10,789 nt of DNA from Coemansia sp. RSA 1804 (taxonomy: Eukaryota > Kickxellomycota > Kickxellomycetes > Kickxellales > Kickxellaceae), in the NCBI GenBank assembly GCA_027578815.1, contig JANBTH010000835.1:1-10789 (forward strand), written 5' to 3'. This document shows positions 7,057 through 10,789 of this stretch, in pieces; position 1 is the stretch's first letter, and the number at the start of each line of letters is the position of its first letter. The position numbers were made by a program, and so were the translations under genes. Below the pieces are notes generated by a model. The model saw nothing but the letters and a program-made list of their open reading frames with translations, was not told where the DNA came from and ran no database searches.

Positions 7057-8667
7057 ATGGCTACAATTGCATCCAGGACTGTGCGCCCGCTACGCGTAGG
7101 CAGCAGGGCTTTCAATGGTGGCAGGGCCGGGTTTTCAACGACACCAGCAGGCAGAACAACGTCGGTGACGCTGAAGGCGCTGGGCCTGGACTCGTACAAC
7201 CTGGGCGTCTACAACGGCAAGTGGGGCGGCAACGGCGATGTTGTCGAGACCGTCAACCCGGCAACCGGCGAGGTGCTTGGTGCCGTACAGCAGGCCAACG
7301 CAAAGGATCTGGACGACACGCTGGCGCAGGCACAGACGGCAGCGCGGATGTGGCGCGAGGTGCCAGCACCCAAGCGCGGCGAGGTTGTAAGGCAGATGCG
7401 CAACGCGCTCTTTGAGAAGATCGAGCCCCTGGGCAAGCTGGTCGCGCTGGAGATGGGCAAGATCCTGCCCGAGGGAATCGGCGAGGTGCAGGAGTACATC
7501 GATATTGCGGACTACGCTGTGGGGCTCAGCAGGATGATCAACGGGAAGGTGATTCCTAGCGAACGGCCTGGCCATTCGATGATGGAGGTGTGGAACCCGC
7601 TGGGAGTGGTCGGCGTTGTCTCTGCCTTTAACTTCCCGGTGGCCGTGTACGGGTGGAACAGCGCAATCAGCCTTGTTTGCGGAAACGCCGTTGTGTGGAA
7701 GGGCGCGCCGTCGACTAGTCTGACATCCGTTGCGGTGACAAAGATCCTGGCGCAGGTCCTGGAGTCCAACGGGCTGCCGGGCGCCCTGTGCTCGCTGGCT
7801 GCCGGCGGTGCCGATATCGGCCAGGCGATTGCGCACGACAATCGCGTGGACCTTGTCTCGTTCACCGGAAGCACACCCGTGGGTCGCAAGGTTGCGCTCT
7901 CGGTGCAGGAACGGTTTGGAAAGAGCATCATGGAGCTCGGTGGCAACAACGCTATCATTGTGCACAGTGACGCTGATATCGATCTGGCCGTCCGGTCTGT
8001 TCTGTTTGCAGCTGTCGGTACCGCCGGCCAGCGCTGCACCACCACGCGCAGGCTTTTCTTGCACGAGGAGATCCACGATACCTTTATCGACCGTCTCGTC
8101 AAGGCGTACGGCCAGATCAAGATTGGCAACCCCTTGGAGCAGGGGATCCTCTGTGGTCCGCTGCACACCAGGGCTGCCGTGCAGGCGTTCGAGCAGGGCA
8201 TCGAGGATGTCAAGGCCCAGGGCGGCACCATCCTTTATGGCGGAAACGCACTGCGGAACCTGCCTGGCAACTTTGTCGAGCCCACAATCACCAGCATTGC
8301 GCACGACGCACCCGTGGTGCATCGCGAGATCTTCGCGCCCATTCTGCACACAATAAAGTTCTCCAACATCAACGATGCCGTTGAATGGAACAACGAGGTT
8401 GGCCAGGGCCTTAGCAGCAGTCTGTTCACCACAAGCCCCGAGAGGATGTTCAACTGGATCGGGCCCTCGGGCTCCGACTGCGGGATAGTCAACGTCAACA
8501 TCCCTACCAACGGCGCCGAGATCGGCGGTGCCTTTGGCGGCGAAAAGGAAACCGGCGGTGGTCGCGAGTCTGGAAGCGACGCCTGGCAGCAGTACATGCG
8601 TCGCCAGACATGCACTATCAACTACAGCGGAATGCTGCCGCTTGCCCAGGGCATAAAGTTCGAGTGA
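7057..8667 (+). CDS. ALDH7A1: Alpha-aminoadipic semialdehyde dehydrogenase (ALDH7, antiquitin), mitochondrial
   Basis: NAD-dependent oxidation of alpha-aminoadipic semialdehyde (in equilibrium with cyclic P6C) to alpha-aminoadipate in lysine/pipecolate breakdown; family members also clear other aldehydes. The 536-residue protein has a presequence: residues 1-44 hold six Arg and no acidic residue before Asp45. Landmarks: FNFPVAVYGWN (Asn192), WKGAP (Lys215), FTGST (269-273), catalytic-base Glu293 in MELGGNN, catalytic Cys327 in GTAGQRCTTTRR, EIFAP (424-428) and the antiquitin ending LPLAQGIKFE. Glu146 (VQEYIDI) and Arg326 match the aminoadipate-binding Glu121 and Arg301 of human ALDH7A1 by a constant offset of 25. 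The family-specific block GAFGGEKETGGGRESGSDAW is intact. The start is the first Met of the frame and gives the expected targeting peptide. No intron is seen; it converges on NDUFA2. Confidence 0.98.
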   Translation: MATIASRTVRPLRVGSRAFNGGRAGFSTTPAGRTTSVTLKALGLDSYNLGVYNGKWGGNGDVVETVNPATGEVLGAVQQANAKDLDDTLAQAQTAARMWREVPAPKRGEVVRQMRNALFEKIEPLGKLVALEMGKILPEGIGEVQEYIDIADYAVGLSRMINGKVIPSERPGHSMMEVWNPLGVVGVVSAFNFPVAVYGWNSAISLVCGNAVVWKGAPSTSLTSVAVTKILAQVLESNGLPGALCSLAAGGADIGQAIAHDNRVDLVSFTGSTPVGRKVALSVQERFGKSIMELGGNNAIIVHSDADIDLAVRSVLFAAVGTAGQRCTTTRRLFLHEEIHDTFIDRLVKAYGQIKIGNPLEQGILCGPLHTRAAVQAFEQGIEDVKAQGGTILYGGNALRNLPGNFVEPTITSIAHDAPVVHREIFAPILHTIKFSNINDAVEWNNEVGQGLSSSLFTTSPERMFNWIGPSGSDCGIVNVNIPTNGAEIGGAFGGEKETGGGRESGSDAWQQYMRRQTCTINYSGMLPLAQGIKFE

Positions 8668-8741
8668 TCCTCTAAAGATAGAATAATAGCAACGCCTAGC
8701 TTTCTCTCTTTATCTTTCTTTGCTTCTTAGGAGTATGCCCT

Positions 8742-8747
8742 AATAAA
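8742..8747 (+). terminator. Polyadenylation signal AATAAA of ALDH7A1
   Basis: A canonical AATAAA lies 74 nt after the ALDH7A1 stop and is followed by a T-rich stretch. It sits in the 173-bp gap shared with the convergent NDUFA2 gene. Confidence 0.5.
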
Positions 8748-8840
8748 CTTTTTTACTATTCACTAGCGCTGAGTTCTTAACGTTCTTCTACTGCTACATT
8801 TGCACAATAGAAATAATACATCTATCTTATAAACCCTGCA

Positions 8841-9278
8841 CTACTTTGTGTCTGACGACGAGACGAGGCTGCCAAACTTTTGCTCAATGTCGCCGGTGCT
8901 AAGTCCGTCAACCACGATCTTGCGCTCGCGACCCTGGTCAAAGCGGGCAATAATACGCGACTCGACGTTGTTTGCCTCGCGGATAAGTATAGGCACGCCA
9001 GGATTCGCCTTCTTCAGTCCCGGATACGACTTGATAATGAAATCCCTACACATTTTTGCTCAATTAACCCACCCACATTCAGTGCATTCGTTTTTTGATG
9101 TTCTGGATAGAAGAGACTACATGCCAATCCGTCTATGAGATTGCGCATGCGGTGTGTACGCTAACCTCTGTGCCTCTCAACCCTACTTGTCTTACCGTAG
9201 ACCCTGGCTGCTAGGCGATTGCTGCGAAAAATGAACCCGAAGCTCCCTCAGGCTTTTCGAAAACGCGCGTGCCGACAT
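8841..9278 (-). CDS. NDUFA2: NADH:ubiquinone oxidoreductase subunit NDUFA2 (B8), two exons
   Basis: Accessory subunit on the matrix arm of respiratory complex I with a thioredoxin-like L51/S25/CI-B8 fold. The longest uninterrupted frame gives only the C-terminal 70 residues; reading upstream on the minus strand gives the missing start. Exon 1 is 9278-9196 and exon 2 is 9045-8841. They join through a split CGG Arg codon into a 95-residue protein, near the ~99 of mammals. Exon 1 encodes a 27-residue start with SLRELRVHFSQQSPSSQGL, which matches the human LREIRIHLCQ...GSQGV region. Exon 2 continues DFIIKSYPGLKKANPGVPI and LIREANN. Both cysteines of the mammalian protein (Cys24, Cys58) are replaced here, by Ser18 and Ala52 at the same 34-residue spacing. 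It is head-to-head with the AcpS gene. Confidence 0.95.
9046..9195 (-). other. Spliceosomal intron of NDUFA2 (150 nt)
   Basis: The donor is CG|GTAAGA at 9195 and the acceptor is TGTAG ending at 9046. A branch-like TTAAT (9063-9067) lies about 16-20 nt before the acceptor. The phase is 2, and joining restores a CGG Arg codon and the conserved family sequence across the junction. The acceptor lacks a good pyrimidine tract. It is the only intron I can support in the coding part of any gene here. Confidence 0.93.
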
Positions 9279-9745
9279 TATAATTTGTGATTCAATCAAA
9301 AGTGAAATAAATGATGGATATAAATTGGGTGTGAAATAAAAGAAGGTAAAGAGGTAAATAATAAACTAATAAAAAGAGAAAAGAGAAACTTATCGGCTCG
9401 TGCTATTGATATCGCAGAAGATAATGTGGATCTTGGGGTTTTGATTATTTAGCTTGTGCTCATTCATGATCAGGAGAAGAGCGTTGAGCCATCGAAAAAA
9501 AAAAGCCAGAGGAGACTGTAACTCTGTAACGGATCACATATTATATAGAAAATACACTAAGAAAAACGCAAACTGAGTCCTGAGGGTTAATTACACTGCC
9601 TCCCATACTCGCTAGCCGCTCTTTTATGGCAGCGCGAGGTCCACATTAGCAGAACTTTGATCCTTGCCACTAGCATGCCGGACTGGTATCTGAGAGTGAT
9701 CTGGATCTTTTCTCTCTTTCTTCTTTTTTCAGCGTGCTTTAAAAT
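9279..9745. promoter_or_regulatory. Shared divergent promoter of NDUFA2 and AcpS
   Basis: 467 bp between two divergent start codons. A CCAAT box on the minus strand (ATTGG at 9324-9328) lies about 46 nt upstream of NDUFA2 inside A-rich sequence. A TATATAG-like element is near 9542-9548, about 200 nt before the AcpS start. A pyrimidine tract ending TTTTTTCAG (to about 9732) precedes the AcpS start by 13 nt and looks like a 3' splice site. No gene is supported; a short minus-strand frame at 9390-9498 was considered and set aside. Confidence 0.55.
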
Positions 9746-10141
9746 ATGATTGTTGGGATTGGCGTTGACATTATAGCTACCAAACGCATCGCATGTGTTG
9801 TTGGACGTGGTGGCGCATACAGCTCTCGGTTTGCTAAGCGAATTCTGTCCAAGGAAGAACTGGCCCTGTTTGCTGACTCAGTGGCACAAGAGAATAAGAC
9901 AGAGCAGATACGGTATCTATCAACGCGGTGGTGTCTGAAGGAGGCGCTATATAAGGCTGCATACCCACATCAGCGCTTACGCTGGGACGATGTGACTATT
10001 TATAAAGTAGGGTCCAAGCCTGCAGTAGATGTGAGCTGGACTACTGGTGCCCTACAGGGAGCGCATGTGCATGTATCGTTGTCTCATGATCAAGATCTGT
10101 TGGTTGGATTTGCTATTATAGAGAAGAGCAAAGAAAAATAA
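9746..10141 (+). CDS. PPT2: Holo-[acyl-carrier-protein] synthase, AcpS/Ppt2 type
   Basis: Transfers 4'-phosphopantetheine from CoA to a serine of an acyl carrier protein, in fungi most likely the mitochondrial ACP. The 131-residue length is that of stand-alone AcpS proteins. Key motifs are intact: GIGVDI at the N-terminus (Asp8, magnesium ligand), TRWCLKEALYKA (Glu66 second ligand, Lys70) and SLSHD (111-115). No long targeting peptide is present; the catalytic GIGVDI begins at residue 4, as in yeast Ppt2. The start is firm because an in-frame TAA lies 6 nt upstream, so the CAG acceptor-like sequence before it could only end an intron in the untranslated leader. It converges on NOP15 with an 87-bp gap and is head-to-head with NDUFA2. 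Confidence 0.94.
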   Translation: MIVGIGVDIIATKRIACVVGRGGAYSSRFAKRILSKEELALFADSVAQENKTEQIRYLSTRWCLKEALYKAAYPHQRLRWDDVTIYKVGSKPAVDVSWTTGALQGAHVHVSLSHDQDLLVGFAIIEKSKEK

Positions 10142-10149
10142 GAAGGAGA

Positions 10150-10170
10150 AAACAAACAAACAAACAAACA
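10150..10170 (+). repeat. (ACAA)n tetranucleotide repeat in the AcpS/NOP15 gap
   Basis: Five AAAC-type units lie in tandem directly after the AcpS stop codon, in the short gap between two convergent genes. On the minus strand this is a (TTTG)n run in the NOP15 3' region. It is a simple microsatellite. Confidence 0.85.
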
Positions 10171-10228
10171 GAACCAAATCAAACCTGGCAAACGGCCAGC
10201 AACTGAAGATTGAAATGGGATATTCCCG

Positions 10229-10789
10229 CTAGTCAAACTTGACATGCTTGGCCTTTGGTGGCCTCAGCTCCTGGTAGCCAGGGAAGTCGTAGTCGATACC
10301 TGCTGCAACAAGCCTAGAACGGCGCTTTGTCTCCCGCTTGACCAGACGATCTACCTGTTCACCAAAGTTCTTTTGGGTGCGCTGGCGGTTGAAGATCTGG
10401 ATATGCTTCTTCTTGTTCAGATCCAGCGTAAACAGGGGCTTTTTGCAGTTGGCAAACAACTTTTGATGGACACTCGACTCTGGGACCACCTTGCACTTGA
10501 GGAGACGGTCAAACATGATATAGTTGTTCATGGTGTCAGCAACAATTGTCGCCACCTCGCTGCTCTTAAACTCAATAAAGGCGTAGTGCCGCGACTTGCC
10601 GGTGCTGGGATTGCGCGAAAGACGCAGCCGCTTGATATCGCCAAACTGGCTAAAGTACCCGCGCATCTCTTCCTCGTAAAAACCGTGGGGGATCCGACCA
10701 ACGAACACAACCCCAGCCTTCTCGGTGTTCTTGCCGGCCTTCTCCAAACGAGAACGCAGAAGCTTTCCGGCCTTGGTGTCAAGATCAAT
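10229..10789 (-). CDS. NOP15: Nop15/NIFK-like nucleolar RRM protein, C-terminal part (cut by window edge)
   Basis: RNA-binding factor of 60S biogenesis that in yeast binds the ITS2 side of 27S pre-rRNA; the human counterpart is NIFK. 186 residues are visible and the frame stays open to the right edge without an ATG, so the true start lies outside. (The codon at 10747 is TTG, an internal Leu.) One RRM spans about residues 27-103 of the visible part, with RNP2 VVFVGRIP and RNP1 SRHYAFIEF. The RRM continues in the family-typical way (FSQFGDIKRLRLSRN, then MNNYIMFDRLLKCKVVP). After it come basic segments with NKKKH and VKRETKRRSRL and the ending PGYQELRPPKAKHVKFD. The short tail, without long extensions, is closer to yeast Nop15 than to mammalian NIFK. 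Confidence 0.92.
   Translation of the reverse strand: MDLDTKAGKLLRSRLEKAGKNTEKAGVVFVGRIPHGFYEEEMRGYFSQFGDIKRLRLSRNPSTGKSRHYAFIEFKSSEVATIVADTMNNYIMFDRLLKCKVVPESSVHQKLFANCKKPLFTLDLNKKKHIQIFNRQRTQKNFGEQVDRLVKRETKRRSRLVAAGIDYDFPGYQELRPPKAKHVKFD

Noticed and set aside
7135..8349. 404-codon minus-strand frame opposite ALDH7A1
   Set aside because: A product of high third-position GC in ALDH7A1; no recognisable domain, and the plus strand is a complete antiquitin.
9390..9498. Minus-strand frame reading RWLNALLLIMNEHKLNNQ... up to a TAA, in the NDUFA2/AcpS spacer
   Set aside because: It looks protein-like, but it is only about 35 codons, starts behind a 10-T run without an AG acceptor, and has no family match that I recognise.
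10217..10227. Short palindrome GGGATATTCCC next to the NOP15 stop
   Set aside because: 4-bp arms are too short to claim a functional hairpin or terminator in a eukaryote.
10528..10788. 86-codon minus-strand frame at the right edge
   Set aside because: Out-of-frame shadow of the NOP15 RRM region; it lacks an ATG start.

Overview
The window looks like nuclear DNA of an early-diverging fungus. Genes lie on both strands with separate AT-rich spacers and no bacterial operons or ribosome binding sites. Proteins carry mitochondrial presequences, one gene has a clear spliceosomal intron, and fungal-type proteins are present (Drs1, Mde1, Nop15, Ppt2-like, mitochondrial bL36). A complex I subunit (NDUFA2) excludes Saccharomyces-type yeasts, and a full-length ALDH7A1 (antiquitin) is a gene I would expect mainly outside the Dikarya. 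The compact, intron-poor layout with GC-rich coding and AT-rich spacers would fit Kickxellomycotina (Coemansia-like), but that placement is inference.

Layout from left to right: (1) 5' part of the nucleolar DEAD-box helicase DRS1 (minus, cut by the left edge); (2) a 748-bp spacer with a G-quadruplex motif; (3) a small basic Lys/Ser-rich protein of unknown function with three KKPT repeats (plus); (4) PUT2, mitochondrial P5C dehydrogenase (minus, with a TATA box); (5) MDE1, methylthioribulose-1-phosphate dehydratase (minus); (6) RTC6/bL36m, mitochondrial ribosomal protein (plus), sharing a divergent promoter with MDE1; (7) a short OB-fold protein best read as the telomere-capping CST subunit TEN1 (plus); (8) ALDH7A1 (plus, with a TATA box); (9) NDUFA2 (minus, two exons that I joined by reading the splice sites); (10) a mitochondrial-type holo-ACP synthase, AcpS/Ppt2 (plus), divergent from NDUFA2; (11) NOP15/NIFK, an RRM protein of 60S biogenesis (minus, cut by the right edge).

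Five of the ten genes are mitochondrial by family: PUT2, bL36m, ALDH7A1, NDUFA2 and AcpS. The two large aldehyde dehydrogenases act at matching steps: PUT2 oxidises the semialdehyde/cyclic imine from proline, and ALDH7A1 the one from lysine or pipecolate. NDUFA2 and AcpS meet at complex I, because mitochondrial ACP, the expected AcpS substrate, is a complex I subunit and assembly partner. DRS1 and NOP15 at the two edges both serve late 60S (27S pre-rRNA) maturation.

I see no mobile element, CRISPR array, tRNA or rRNA, and no cluster that forms a clearly new system. The most informative points are the spliced NDUFA2 lacking both family cysteines, the NDUFA2/AcpS head-to-head pair, the TEN1 candidate, antiquitin in a fungus beside P5CDH, and the unrecognised KKPT-repeat protein.
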